A stretch of 64,000 nt of DNA. Origin: Lachnospiraceae bacterium (GTDB taxonomy: Bacteria; Bacillota; Clostridia; Lachnospirales; Lachnospiraceae). The stretch is from contig JAETRD010000007.1 of NCBI GenBank assembly GCA_021770345.1, forward strand, positions 96,537 through 160,536, given 5' to 3'. Under the pieces are notes generated by a model. That model saw only the letters and a list, made by a program, of their open reading frames with translations, searched no databases and was not told the origin of the DNA. Position numbers and translations under genes: made by a program. Within the stretch, counting starts at the first letter, position 1. The number at the start of each line of letters is the position of its first letter. Of the stretch, positions 55,514-64,000 are shown in pieces.

Positions 55514-55542
55514 TTGACGGAAAGTGTATGGTTTTATATAAT
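55514..55542 (+). promoter_or_regulatory. Promoter of the diguanylate cyclase gene
   Basis: TTGACG, 17-bp spacer, TATAAT, 42 bp before the start. Confidence 0.7.
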
Positions 55543-55583
55543 GAAGGAGAGAAATGGGGGAGTTGTCAGGGGGAGGAGAAGAC

Positions 55584-57500
55584 ATGAGAAAAATAGCACT
55601 GATTATGGACGGCTGGAAGCGCTCTTTTACCTATGCATGGCCGGCGGGGATTCTCGCCCGTATCAGGGAGACAGACGAGGAGGTAAACCTTTATATTTTT
55701 AACAGCATCGGTGACTGGAGCAGGGACAGGGAATACAATGTAGGCGAATATAATATCTACCGGCTGCCCGATCTGAATGATTTTGACGGAATTATCGTTG
55801 ACCTGAATAATATCCGGTATCCCGATGTGCGGGACAATCTGATTTCCTCCGTAAAGGCGGCGGGGAAACCCGTGCTCGCGATCGCAAATGACATCGAGGA
55901 CTTTTACTATGTGGGAATCGACAATTACGCGGCGATGCAGGAAATGATTGCACATCTGCACAGAAAACATGCCTGCAAAAGCTTCTGGTTTGTGATGGGA
56001 CCGACGGACAATTACGAAAACCGGCGCCGCACGGCCGCGCTGCGGGACTATATGGATGAGCACGGGATTGCGTGGCGGGAGGCGGATTTCTACGCGGAGA
56101 GCTTTGAGTATCAGTGCGGTATCAACGGATTTGAGACGCTTTTTGAGAGACATGAGGATTTGCCGGATGCCATTATCTGTGCAAATGACAATATTGCGGT
56201 CGGTGTGTGTGAGGCTGCGGCAAAGCACGAACGATATGCGCCGCAGGATTTTCTGGTGACAGGTTTTGACAATTTTGACAAGGCGGGTTATTATCTGCCC
56301 CATATCACTACGGTGGAACACGGACGCGAGGAGGTCGGGTATCTCTGCGCGGATATTCTGATACGGCTCTGGCGGGGGGAATGCGTACCGCATTTTAATT
56401 ATACCGGACATAAATGTGTGTTCTGGGAAAGCTGCGGATGTAAGGGAGATTTTGCGGTAAATCAGGCGTTGCATTCGAAAGAGCAGGTGGTATCCGGGAT
56501 TGAAGCGGAGGAATTCCGGGAACAGGTGCTGGCGTTGGAATATGAGTTTTTACAGTGCGATACGGTGCGGCAGATGGCGCACCGGCTGCCAAAACGAATT
56601 TCAATGGCGCAGTGTGACGCGATTTATATGATTGTTGACGAGCATATCAACGATTTTAAGAATATGAAAGAGTTTTACGACCGGCATTTGCTCGGGGATG
56701 CGGAATTCTGCATTCAGGGCTATCCGGGGACGATGCGTGTGGAATTTGTGTATGAGAACGGGCAGGTAAAAGAGTGTAAGGGGAAACGCATTTCCGGGAT
56801 TTTTCCGATGTTTGACACAGAGGAGCGCGGGCGCGATTATCTGTTTCTCCCGCTGCATTTCCGTGAGCGGACGGTCGGGTATTTCGTTGTCTGCAACGCG
56901 GTGTATCTGATGAAACGGCAGTATCTGCTTCATATCATTAACGTGCTGACTTCCGCGATGGAGAACCTGCACAAGAAGGAACGGCTGATCTATCTGAACC
57001 GGGAGCTGTCGGAGCTCTCGGTAAAGGATACGATGACCGGGATGTATAACCGCCTTGGATATCAGGAGCTGGCCTGCCGGCTGTTTGACGAGAAAAAGAG
57101 ACAGGGGGAGAACCTCACGGTCCTGTTTATCGATATGGACCGGCTCAAATATATCAACGATCACTTCGGGCATATTCACGGGGACAGTGCGATTAAGACG
57201 ATTTCAAAGACTATTTTAAAAATCATTCCGGCGGAGGCGATGGCGGTGCGCACAGGAGGGGACGAGTTTTTGATCATACTGAAAAAGACGGACGAGGCAA
57301 AGCTTCGGGAAATGATAGACTGTATCCGGGACAGGCTTGAAGAGAAATCTGCCAAGATGAAGCTGCCGTTTCCGCTTACAATCAGCGTGGGATATGTTTA
57401 CACGGACATGGATTCCGACAGACCGCTTGACGACTATGTGCGGGAGGCGGACGAGATTATGTACCGGGAGAAGATCGCGAAAAAAGTAGAGCGAACGTAA
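55584..57500 (+). CDS. Diguanylate cyclase with LacI/periplasmic-binding-like sensor domain
   Basis: 638 residues from ATG 55584 (GGGGGAGGAGAAGAC upstream). Residues ~1-290 look like the sugar-binding domain of LacI-type regulators (FDGIIVDLNNIRYPDV, FWFVMGPTDNYENRR, DAIICANDNIAVGVC, LVTGFDNFDKA) without an HTH. A middle region with EQVLALEYEFLQCD is followed by a GAF-like part. The C-terminal GGDEF domain keeps LTVLFIDMDRLKYINDHFGH and RTGGDEF, so c-di-GMP synthesis is expected; no RxxD inhibitory site is seen. No membrane segment or signal peptide, so it senses a cytosolic ligand. Confidence 0.85.
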   Translation: MRKIALIMDGWKRSFTYAWPAGILARIRETDEEVNLYIFNSIGDWSRDREYNVGEYNIYRLPDLNDFDGIIVDLNNIRYPDVRDNLISSVKAAGKPVLAIANDIEDFYYVGIDNYAAMQEMIAHLHRKHACKSFWFVMGPTDNYENRRRTAALRDYMDEHGIAWREADFYAESFEYQCGINGFETLFERHEDLPDAIICANDNIAVGVCEAAAKHERYAPQDFLVTGFDNFDKAGYYLPHITTVEHGREEVGYLCADILIRLWRGECVPHFNYTGHKCVFWESCGCKGDFAVNQALHSKEQVVSGIEAEEFREQVLALEYEFLQCDTVRQMAHRLPKRISMAQCDAIYMIVDEHINDFKNMKEFYDRHLLGDAEFCIQGYPGTMRVEFVYENGQVKECKGKRISGIFPMFDTEERGRDYLFLPLHFRERTVGYFVVCNAVYLMKRQYLLHIINVLTSAMENLHKKERLIYLNRELSELSVKDTMTGMYNRLGYQELACRLFDEKKRQGENLTVLFIDMDRLKYINDHFGHIHGDSAIKTISKTILKIIPAEAMAVRTGGDEFLIILKKTDEAKLREMIDCIRDRLEEKSAKMKLPFPLTISVGYVYTDMDSDRPLDDYVREADEIMYREKIAKKVERT

Positions 57501-57528
57501 AATACGACGTGGGAATGAGGAAATTGGG

Positions 57529-58362
57529 ATGGAGATAAATCGGGAACGGGTAAAAGAGGTTTTTCGGGAATACACAAGCGGTTATGATGCAACGGATGAA
57601 AAGGTGAAATTAAAAATCGGCCATACCTACCGGGTGGCAGAGCTGTGCGAGCAGATTGTGCGGGGTGAGATGCAGGCGGGAGGCGGGCCGGTGACGGCTG
57701 AGGATGCGGATCTGGCATGGCTCCTTGGGATGCTGCATGACGTGGGACGCTTTGAGCAGCTTCGGCGGTACCATACGTTTATCGATGCGGAGTCGGTGGA
57801 GCATGCGCAGCTTGGCGCGGACATTCTCTTTAGCGGCGATGCGGCTTGCGTCGGAGACGGGCGGGCGTTGCCTGGAATCCGGGATTTTGTTGTAGCGGAC
57901 GATGAGGATGCGCTGATAGAGACAGCCGTTCGGGTGCACAGCGATTACCGCATTCCACAGGAACTGCCGGAGCGGACAAAAATCCTGTGCAACGTGCTCC
58001 GCGATGCGGATAAAATCGATATTCTGCGGGTAAATGTGGAGACGCCGCTGGAGGAGATCTATAACACGACGACGGAGGCGCTGTGCGCTTCCGCGGTCAG
58101 CGATGCGGTGATGAAGAGTTTTTATGAGCACCATGCGGTGCTGCGCAGTGTGAAGCAGACGCCTGTGGACCATGTGGCAGGACATATCTCTCTGGTATAC
58201 GAATTGGTTTATGGTACAAGCCTGCGCATCGTAAAGGAGCAGGGGTATCTGGAGCGGCTGCTGCATTTTCAGTCGGAAAATCCAAAGACGCAGGCGCAGT
58301 TTTTGGCGATACGCGCAGAGATGGAGCGGTATCTCGCGGACAGGGATTCGGCCGCTGGATAG
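57529..58362 (+). CDS. HD-domain phosphohydrolase
   Basis: 277 residues, 28 bp after the diguanylate cyclase. HTYRVAELCEQIVRG (first His), LLGMLHDVGRFEQL (HD) and DADKIDILR (last Asp) form the metal site. Fits small HD hydrolases acting on nucleotides. Being in the same transcript as a diguanylate cyclase, it might be tied to that signal, but it is not an HD-GYP c-di-GMP phosphodiesterase. Confidence 0.83.
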   Translation: MEINRERVKEVFREYTSGYDATDEKVKLKIGHTYRVAELCEQIVRGEMQAGGGPVTAEDADLAWLLGMLHDVGRFEQLRRYHTFIDAESVEHAQLGADILFSGDAACVGDGRALPGIRDFVVADDEDALIETAVRVHSDYRIPQELPERTKILCNVLRDADKIDILRVNVETPLEEIYNTTTEALCASAVSDAVMKSFYEHHAVLRSVKQTPVDHVAGHISLVYELVYGTSLRIVKEQGYLERLLHFQSENPKTQAQFLAIRAEMERYLADRDSAAG

Positions 58363-58363
58363 T

Positions 58364-58382
58364 CTCTGTCTGAGACAGAGAG
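58364..58382 (+). terminator. Hairpin after the HD gene
   Basis: TCTCTGTC with GACAGAGA around TGA; only a weak T-run. Confidence 0.4.
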
Positions 58383-58426
58383 AAATTTGCTGCCGAAGCG
58401 ACGGCATGTGTAAAGCGTATTTCGCT

Positions 58427-59020
58427 TCAGGGAAATGTGATGCCGCGTCCGATATTGGGGAAAATCAGCGCGGCGGCGCAGTCAAGCACAAAGAGCAGCA
58501 CAAGGATTGTGTTTGCTCCAAGGCGGACAGGGACAGGCAGTTTTTCCCAGAGTCTTGCAAAGAACCCGGAGAGTACGCAGACCCAGAGGACTCCGGCAAT
58601 TCCAAAGCCGAGTGCGGACCAGAGACAGATATAGCCGTTATAATTGAGCGGATAGCCGCGGTAATCCCAGTAGCGCAGATCCCATACGGAGTCGAGAAAC
58701 CACCCGATCAGAAGTTCGAGCCCGGTGCCGATGAGCAGCGAGAGAACGAACGTTATGAGCGGGTGTTTTTTTGCGCTGCGGGAGAGCAGAAGGTAAAAGA
58801 GAACGCCGCCCACGCCGTAGACGGGCAGCCACGGGCCGTAGAGAAAACCGCGGTTCGTAAAGCTGCCGTCTTTTACAAAGAAAATGGCGACCTCCCAGAG
58901 AAATCCGGCGATGGAACACAAAAAGAAAAAGAAAATCTGCAGGGAAATAAACCAGGTGATATGATTCTGCTCCGGTGGGCAGAGATTGGTGAAATCCGGT
59001 AAATGGGTTTGTTTTTTCAT
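58427..59020 (-). CDS. CmpB-type putative ABC transporter permease / membrane protein
   Basis: 197 residues from ATG 59020 (TTG at 59038 is possible; neither has a clear ribosome site). Four or five membrane segments (FISLQIFFFFLCSIAGFLWE, VYGVGGVLFYLLL, FVLSLLIGTGLELLIGWF, WSALGFGIAGVLWVCVLSGF). NRGFLYGPWLPVYG and WDYRGYPLNYNGYICLWSA match the PF06541 family, named ABC_trans_CmpB though transport is unproved. Divergent from the amino-acid transporter. Confidence 0.75.
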   Translation of the reverse strand: MKKQTHLPDFTNLCPPEQNHITWFISLQIFFFFLCSIAGFLWEVAIFFVKDGSFTNRGFLYGPWLPVYGVGGVLFYLLLSRSAKKHPLITFVLSLLIGTGLELLIGWFLDSVWDLRYWDYRGYPLNYNGYICLWSALGFGIAGVLWVCVLSGFFARLWEKLPVPVRLGANTILVLLFVLDCAAALIFPNIGRGITFP

Positions 59021-59120
59021 GGGGATAGTATGCCGCAAACGGACACAAATTATAGGCGTGCTTTCATTTTTACGGGTTCTGTGCTATACTTACAAATTGA
59101 TGTATATTTATGCAAACAAT

Positions 59121-59139
59121 ACCCTTGTCAATCAAGGGT
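59121..59139 (+). promoter_or_regulatory. Hairpin just before the transporter ribosome site
   Basis: Perfect 7-bp stem ACCCTTG/CAAGGGT with loop TCAAT, ending one base before AAGGAGG. TGCTATACT at about 59084-59092 is a likely extended -10. Confidence 0.5.
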
Positions 59140-59149
59140 AAGGAGGATT

Positions 59150-60739
59150 ATGAAGATGAAAAAATTGAAACAGCGTCTGCTGTGCTTTTTCGCAGCGGCA
59201 GGGTTTGTGCTCGGGGCTGCCGCCTGTGGAAACGCTTCGAATGAAGCGGGGGAGACGAATGCTGCCGGAAGCGCGACGGAAACCCAGGCGACGGAGGAGG
59301 CCGGAAATGAGGCGGCGGGAGCCGTTTTGTCTGTGGATGACCTTCCGGGAAAAAGAATCGGTGTCCAGCTCGGCACGACCGGAGATAGCTATGTCAGCGA
59401 TTACGAGTCGGACGGTTCGGGCACGGCGGTGGAACGCTATAATAAGGGAGCGGACGCGGTGCAGGCGTTAAAGCAGGGGAAAATTGACTGTGTTATCATT
59501 GACGAGGAGCCGGCGCTCAATTTTGTGGAACAGAATCCGGGGCTTCGCGTTTTGCCGGAGGAGTTTACACTGGAGGATTATGCGTTCGTCGTGGGAAAAG
59601 GAAACGACGGGCTGGTTGAAGCGGTCAACGCGGCGCTTGGTGAACTGGGGGAAGAGGGCGTTCTTGACGAGATCAAAAAGAATTATACCGGCACGGAGGA
59701 AGAGGTTGGCAGCTATCTCTATGAGAAACAGGACGTCGAGCGTTCGAACGGGACGCTTGTCGTAGGGACGAACGCGGAATTTCCGCCGTATGAATATTAT
59801 GAAAACGGCAGTATTACGGGTCTGGATATGGATATCATGCAGGCCGTCTGCGATAAGCTTGGGATGGAGATGAAGATCGAGGATATGGCATTTGATTCCA
59901 TTATCCCGGCTATCTCCACAGGGAAGGTGGATATCGGGGCCGCGGGTTTTACCGTGACCGAGGAGCGGAAGAAAAATGTCAATTTCACGGATACATACAC
60001 GACCTCCAAGCAGGTAATTATCGTGGCGGATGCCGGGAATGCGGGCGCAAAAAGCAGTTTTGCGGACAAGCTTTACGATAATTTTGTCAAAGAAAACCGT
60101 TATCTGTATCTGTTAAAAGGTCTTGGAAGTACGCTTGTGATTACGATATTCGCGGTTATGATCGGTATTGTTTTAGGATTTCTGATCGCGGTTGTCCGCA
60201 CGAGTCATGACCGCACCGGCGGGTTTGTGATTTTAAACGGAATCTGCAGACTGTACCTTACGATCGTGCGCGGAACGCCGGTCATGATTCAGCTTTTGAT
60301 TATTTATTATGTGATATTCCAGAGCGTCAATGTCGGGAAGACGCTGGTCGCGATCATCGCGTTCGGACTCAATTCCGCGGCGTATGTGGCGGAGATTGTG
60401 CGTTCCGGTATCATGGCGGTCGATATCGGACAGTTTGAGGCGGGGAGAAGTCTCGGACTGAATTATAAGCAGACGATGTCGGCTATTGTTCTTCCGCAGG
60501 CGATAAAAAATATTCTGCCGGCGCTCTGCAATGAGTTTATCAGTCTGCTGAAAGAGACGTCGATCAGCGGTTATATCGGACTTATGGATTTGACAAAAGG
60601 CGGCGATATCATACGAAGCATCACATATGAGGCGTTTCTGCCGCTGATTGTGGTCGCGGTTGTGTATCTGCTGATGGTGATGGGATTGAGCAGGGGCGTA
60701 TCCGTGCTGGAAAGGAGGCTGAGAAATAATGAGCGATAA
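59150..60739 (+). CDS. Amino-acid ABC transporter: permuted substrate-binding domain fused to permease
   Basis: 529 residues from ATG 59150 (AAGGAGG; ATG 59156 also fits). Signal peptide with lipobox-like LGAAACG. Residues ~60-195 resemble lobe 2 of a family 3 binding protein ([36 protein letters not shown]). Residues ~200-300 resemble lobe 1 ([54 protein letters not shown]). This is the reverse of the usual order. The C-terminal ~215 residues are a HisM/GlnP-type permease ([30 protein letters not shown]). It overlaps the ATPase gene by 11 bp. Confidence 0.87.
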   Translation: MKMKKLKQRLLCFFAAAGFVLGAAACGNASNEAGETNAAGSATETQATEEAGNEAAGAVLSVDDLPGKRIGVQLGTTGDSYVSDYESDGSGTAVERYNKGADAVQALKQGKIDCVIIDEEPALNFVEQNPGLRVLPEEFTLEDYAFVVGKGNDGLVEAVNAALGELGEEGVLDEIKKNYTGTEEEVGSYLYEKQDVERSNGTLVVGTNAEFPPYEYYENGSITGLDMDIMQAVCDKLGMEMKIEDMAFDSIIPAISTGKVDIGAAGFTVTEERKKNVNFTDTYTTSKQVIIVADAGNAGAKSSFADKLYDNFVKENRYLYLLKGLGSTLVITIFAVMIGIVLGFLIAVVRTSHDRTGGFVILNGICRLYLTIVRGTPVMIQLLIIYYVIFQSVNVGKTLVAIIAFGLNSAAYVAEIVRSGIMAVDIGQFEAGRSLGLNYKQTMSAIVLPQAIKNILPALCNEFISLLKETSISGYIGLMDLTKGGDIIRSITYEAFLPLIVVAVVYLLMVMGLSRGVSVLERRLRNNER

Positions 60740-61469
60740 TACGGTTATTCTGGAAGTGAAGGATCTCTGCAAGTCTTTTGACGGGCACGAGGTATTAAAG
60801 GGGATTTCTACGACAATCAGAAAGGGCGACGTGCTTGCGCTGATCGGGCCGTCCGGCTGCGGAAAGTCTACGTTTCTGCGGTCGTTAAATCTGCTTGAGA
60901 CGCCGACGTCGGGGCATGTGCTTTTCGAGGGGACAGACCTGACGGACCCGTCGGTCGATATCAATCAGGTCAGGGAGAAGATCGGCATGGTGTTTCAGCA
61001 GTTTAATCTGTTTCCGAATATGACCGTGCGGGAAAATATCATGCTTGCGCCGGTGAAGCTTCACAAAATGACAGATGTGGAGGCGCGGAAAGAAGCCGAT
61101 GAGCTGCTTGCGCGGATTGGACTCTCGGACAAGGCGGACGCTTACCCGGCGAGCCTTTCGGGCGGGCAAAAGCAGCGTATCGCGATTGTGCGCTCGCTGG
61201 CAATGAACCCGGATATCATTCTTTTTGATGAGCCGACCTCCGCGCTTGACCCGGAGATGGTGGGCGAGGTGTTAAGCGTAATGAAAGAACTGGCGACAAC
61301 CGGGATGACGATGGTTGTCGTGACGCATGAGATGGGCTTCGCACGCGAGGTTGCAAACCGCGTCATGTTTATCAACGACGGTGTGATTCAGGAGGAGAAT
61401 ACGCCGCAGGAGATTTTTGAACATCCGAAGAGTCCGCGTCTGCGGGATTTTTTGTCGAAGGTCCTGTAG
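60729..61469 (+). CDS. Amino-acid ABC transporter ATP-binding protein
   Basis: 246 residues. Walker [10 protein letters not shown], signature [11 protein letters not shown], Walker [15 protein letters not shown]-loop VVTHEMGFA. The C-terminal [17 protein letters not shown] is typical of GlnQ/HisP polar amino-acid importers. It energises the fused binding-protein/permease gene just upstream, completing the importer. Confidence 0.95.
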   Translation: MSDNTVILEVKDLCKSFDGHEVLKGISTTIRKGDVLALIGPSGCGKSTFLRSLNLLETPTSGHVLFEGTDLTDPSVDINQVREKIGMVFQQFNLFPNMTVRENIMLAPVKLHKMTDVEARKEADELLARIGLSDKADAYPASLSGGQKQRIAIVRSLAMNPDIILFDEPTSALDPEMVGEVLSVMKELATTGMTMVVVTHEMGFAREVANRVMFINDGVIQEENTPQEIFEHPKSPRLRDFLSKVL

Positions 61470-61477
61470 AGAAAAAC

Positions 61478-61506
61478 TTGTAATGCAGGGCGGCATATTT
61501 TATAAT
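61478..61506 (+). promoter_or_regulatory. Promoter of guaA
   Basis: TTGTAA, 17-bp spacer, TATAAT. A start near 61513 gives a leader of about 165 bases. Confidence 0.7.
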
Positions 61507-61574
61507 GAAGGAAAAATCGGACTTTCTGTCGTATGTGGCAAAGGTTCGGGAAGATAACCAGGAGGAATGAGGCA

Positions 61575-61673
61575 AGATTGAAAATTAAAATTTTCAATCT
61601 CAAGTTTGGGCGCACACGCACAAACTTGAGAGCCATATATGGCTTTGCACAAAAAAGCGTGTGCGCATGGAGG
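61575..61673 (+). promoter_or_regulatory. Structured guaA leader, candidate regulatory RNA
   Basis: Hairpin 1 pairs 61575-61586 with 61589-61600 (12 bp). Hairpin 2 pairs 61599-61608 (CTCAAGTTTG) with 61621-61630. A 14-bp palindrome lies at 61631-61644. The hairpin 2 loop contains GCGCACACGC (61610-61619), complementary over 10 bases to GCGTGTGCGC (61657-61666) directly before the ribosome site GGAGG (61669-61673). Loop pairing and hairpin formation could compete and set access to the ribosome site. It does not match the purine riboswitch. Confidence 0.55.
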
Positions 61674-61678
61674 TAAAT

Positions 61679-63301
61679 ATGGAAAAGGTAATCGTCATTG
61701 ACTTTGGCGGTCAGTACAATCAGTTGGTTGCCAGGCGTGTCAGAGAATGCAATGTTTACTGTGAAATATATTCTTATCGGACAGACCTTGCGCGGATCAA
61801 GGCGATGAATCCGAAGGGAATCATCCTTACCGGCGGACCAAACAGCTGCTATGAAGCGGATTCACCCACTTATGTGAGAGAACTGTTCGAGCTTGGGATT
61901 CCGGTGTTGGGGCTCTGCTACGGCGCGCAGCTCATGATGCACATCTTAGGCGGGAAAGTGGAAAAGGCGCCTGTCCGCGAGTACGGCAAGATCGAGGTAT
62001 TTGTGGACCGGACATCGCCGCTTTTTGCGGAGGTGGGAACGAAAACGGATAAGGCGGCAGGCGTAATCTGGGACGAGCATAAGACAGATGACCATGCAAC
62101 CATCTGCTGGATGAGCCATAATGACTATATTTCGAAACCGGCTCCGGGGTTTGTGGCCGTGGCGCACACGGCGGACTGTCCGGTCGCCGCGGCGGAGTGC
62201 AGGGAGAAGAATCTCTACGCGATTCAGTTCCATCCGGAGGTGCTTCACACGCAGGAGGGAACGAAGATGCTCTATAATTTCGTGCGCGGCGTCTGCGGCT
62301 GTGCCGGAACATGGAGAATGGATTCTTTTGTCGAGAATACCGTCAAAGAGATCCGGGAAAAGGTCGGGGACGGCAAGGTGCTCCTCGCATTATCCGGCGG
62401 CGTGGATTCGTCTGTTGCCGCGGGACTTTTATCGAGGGCGATCGGAAGGCAGCTTACCTGCGTGTTTGTTGATCATGGTCTGCTCCGCAAGGATGAGGGA
62501 GACGAGGTGGAAGCGGTATTCGGTGAGGGCGGTCAGTTTGACCTCAATTTTATCCGCGTGAATGCGCAGGAGCGCTATTATGGCAAGCTTGCCGGGGTGA
62601 CGGAACCGGAGCAGAAACGCAAGATCATCGGCGAGGAGTTCATCCGCGTGTTCGAGGAGGAGGCAAAGAAAATCGGGGCGGTGGATTTTCTGGCACAGGG
62701 GACCATTTATCCGGATGTGGTGGAAAGCGGGCTCGGCGGCGAATCCGCCGTCATCAAATCCCATCACAATGTCGGAGGACTGCCGGAGTATGTTGATTTT
62801 AAGGAGATCATTGAGCCGCTGCGGAATCTGTTTAAGGATGAGGTGAGAAAGGCGGGATTAGAGCTTGGCATCCCGGAGAAGCTTGTCTTCCGTCAGCCGT
62901 TTCCGGGGCCGGGACTCGGCATCCGCATTATCGGTGAGGTGACCGCCGATAAGGTTCGGATTGTTCAGGATGCAGATGCGATTTACCGTGAGGAAGTGGA
63001 CAAGTCGGCGGCATTGTATGCCAAAGAGTATGGCGTATCGGCGCCCTGGAAACCGGATCAGTATTTTGCGGCGCTGACGAATATGCGCTCCGTCGGCGTC
63101 ATGGGCGACGAGCGGACGTATGACTATGCTGTGGCGCTGCGCGCGGTGAAGACGGTCGACTTTATGACGGCGGAGAGCGCGGAGATTCCGTTTGAAGTGC
63201 TGCAGAGGGTGATGAGCAGGGTGATTAATGAGGTCAGAGGGGTGAATCGGGTATTTTATGATCTGACGAGTAAGCCGCCGGGGACGATTGAGTTCGAGTG
63301 A
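61679..63301 (+). CDS. guaA: GMP synthase (glutamine-hydrolysing)
   Basis: 540 residues from ATG 61679 after GGAGGTAAAT. It converts XMP to GMP with glutamine and ATP. The N-terminal glutaminase has Cys in [11 protein letters not shown] and the His/Glu dyad in [10 protein letters not shown]. The ATP pyrophosphatase domain has the PP-loop [14 protein letters not shown], and [20 protein letters not shown]. The C-terminal dimer domain ends in KPPGTIEFE, normal for the family. About 30 residues longer than E. coli GuaA. The 3' end is a known integration target. Confidence 0.96.
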   Translation: MEKVIVIDFGGQYNQLVARRVRECNVYCEIYSYRTDLARIKAMNPKGIILTGGPNSCYEADSPTYVRELFELGIPVLGLCYGAQLMMHILGGKVEKAPVREYGKIEVFVDRTSPLFAEVGTKTDKAAGVIWDEHKTDDHATICWMSHNDYISKPAPGFVAVAHTADCPVAAAECREKNLYAIQFHPEVLHTQEGTKMLYNFVRGVCGCAGTWRMDSFVENTVKEIREKVGDGKVLLALSGGVDSSVAAGLLSRAIGRQLTCVFVDHGLLRKDEGDEVEAVFGEGGQFDLNFIRVNAQERYYGKLAGVTEPEQKRKIIGEEFIRVFEEEAKKIGAVDFLAQGTIYPDVVESGLGGESAVIKSHHNVGGLPEYVDFKEIIEPLRNLFKDEVRKAGLELGIPEKLVFRQPFPGPGLGIRIIGEVTADKVRIVQDADAIYREEVDKSAALYAKEYGVSAPWKPDQYFAALTNMRSVGVMGDERTYDYAVALRAVKTVDFMTAESAEIPFEVLQRVMSRVINEVRGVNRVFYDLTSKPPGTIEFE

Positions 63302-63420
63302 TGAAATGAACTTTAAGAACCTAGTATTTATGCGGGTTACAAACAAATTTGTTTAGGTGCTGGCAACGATTTGGCAACATTTTAGGTATCACTCAATAGA
63401 TAATTACATCAAAATAAAAG
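63302..63420. other. Probable attachment-site boundary of a guaA-integrated element
   Basis: The guaA 3' end is a known target for integrative elements. Just after the stop are short repeats (two GGCAAC copies in 63361-63377, TGGCAACGATTTGGCAAC) in an AT-rich stretch, then an element-type regulator. No duplicate att site can be seen inside the window. Confidence 0.4.
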
Positions 63421-63485
63421 AAAGACCTTGCTGATTTTCAGATGGCTTTTGCTATGGCAACTGAATATCGGCAAGGTCTTTTTAT
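63421..63485 (-). terminator. Terminator after the XRE regulator
   Basis: AAAGACCTTGC (63421-63431) pairs with GCAAGGTCTTT (63471-63481) with a long loop; the A-run before 63421 gives the T-run on the minus strand. Confidence 0.65.
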
Positions 63486-63487
63486 GC

Positions 63488-64000
63488 TTATTTCTGCTTT
63501 TTCTTTTTAGCTGTTTTCTTTTCTTCTTTCTCGATTTTCTGAAATTCTTCCATAAGCATATCACTGACCGCCTGTGAGGGGACTTTCGCCCAATGATGCG
63601 AGTTATCCAGTTCCGGGTACTTGTACCGCCACTGGTCGTATTCCTCTTTGGTAATTTCGCCCTGTTCCAGTTTGGCGGCTTGCTCCCGCCATGCGTGGAA
63701 CATATTGAACATGGACGAATAGGTGGAATAGTCGGACTTGTCAAGGCGAAGGCAGATTTCCCCGTCAATCTCCCCGATTTTCAGACCATACATATCTTCC
63801 AACGCAAAGAGCGTGTGCATAAGCCCGATATAGGTATCAATATCCGGCACTGTGAGGGCGTGGGTGCTTACATCAAAGATATTTGCCATTTCTTTTACAA
63901 GGTCGTGCTTCGGTGTCCTCGCTTCGGTTTCATACTGTGCCATGCGGACATCAGAGGTCTTTCCGAGAAAGCCGAGGATTTCACCTAACTGTTTCTGTGT
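63488..64000 (-). CDS. XRE-family regulator, start beyond the window
   Basis: At least 170 residues; the frame stays open to base 64000. The visible N-terminal part, QKQLGEILGFLGKTSDVRMA then QYETEARTPKHDLVKEMANI, is the second half of a Cro/C1-type HTH. The remaining ~115 residues (YIGLMHTLFALEDMYGLKIG, DYSTYSSMFNMFHAWREQ) form a C-terminal domain found with XRE regulators on conjugative elements, ending in a Lys-rich tail. It is probably a control gene of an element inserted at guaA. Confidence 0.75.
   Translation of the reverse strand, partial: TQKQLGEILGFLGKTSDVRMAQYETEARTPKHDLVKEMANIFDVSTHALTVPDIDTYIGLMHTLFALEDMYGLKIGEIDGEICLRLDKSDYSTYSSMFNMFHAWREQAAKLEQGEITKEEYDQWRYKYPELDNSHHWAKVPSQAVSDMLMEEFQKIEKEEKKTAKKKKQK

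Noticed and set aside
59039-59149. T-box leader for the amino-acid transporter
   Set aside because: No T-box sequence or specifier loop, and the leader is too short.
61505-61570. 21-codon leader peptide (MKEKSDFLSYVAKVREDNQEE) before guaA
   Set aside because: Its ATG overlaps the -10 box (TATAAT 61501-61506) of the guaA promoter, so it would not be on that transcript, and it has no good ribosome site.
61507-61678. Purine (guanine) riboswitch before guaA
   Set aside because: The conserved junction sequences and two paired loops of the purine aptamer are absent.

Overview
The window reads as chromosomal DNA of a spore-forming, fermentative Firmicute, most likely Lachnospiraceae. The evidence is the sporulation set (spoVG, spoIIID, a SipL-like DUF3794/LysM protein), veg, the paired glgC-glgD, pyruvate formate-lyase with its activase, and several families typical of that group (DUF6465-like, an elongated Prs). 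Housekeeping genes use mostly G/C-ending codons. The first 8.3 kb is visibly AT-rich and looks acquired.

Layout. (1) 1-8319: one plus-strand operon, cut by the left window edge. It holds a DrmA-like helicase, a DrmB-like DUF1998/zinc protein split by a frameshift at a C6 tract, a NERD-domain superfamily I helicase, a radical SAM enzyme with a B12-binding-like N-terminus, and a GHKL (HSP90-like) ATPase. This is a DISARM-related defence candidate with an unusual accessory set and no visible methyltransferase. (2) 8320-11973: island edge with short repeats, a complete IS630-family element (8671-9940), an orphan zincin-like protein and a HEPN-motif protein. (3) 11974-17449: CorA, small conserved proteins, a large exported protein, an HPr-like protein and an AT-hook-like protein. 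(4) 17460-22525, minus strand: prs, dnaC-like, dnaD-like and murC, with four perfect DnaA boxes upstream of dnaD. (5) 22825-30579: glgC-glgD, spoVG, a truncated glmU, pth and mfd, echoing the Bacillus spoVG-glmU-prs-ctc-pth-mfd order. (6) 30742-37182: an SDR/TetR pair, a foldase lipoprotein, and pflB-pflA preceded by a ZTP (pfl-motif) riboswitch. (7) 37409-52399: hpf, ddl-murF, plsC, veg, sipL-like, an NlpC/P60 hydrolase, yqeY, map, aroE and aroK. (8) 52464-61469: a MIF-like protein, spoIIID with a sigma-E-like promoter, a TPM/zinc-ribbon pair, a cytosolic sugar-sensor-like diguanylate cyclase, an HD hydrolase, and an amino-acid ABC transporter whose binding domain is circularly permuted and fused to the permease. 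(9) 61478-64000: guaA with an elaborate structured leader, then what looks like the edge of a guaA-integrated element carrying an XRE regulator cut by the right window edge.

The most interesting candidates are the DISARM-like operon with its radical SAM and GHKL partners, the structured guaA leader, the DnaA-box cluster in front of the helicase-loader operon, and the permuted binding-protein/permease fusion. All calls come from reading the sequence; no database search was run.
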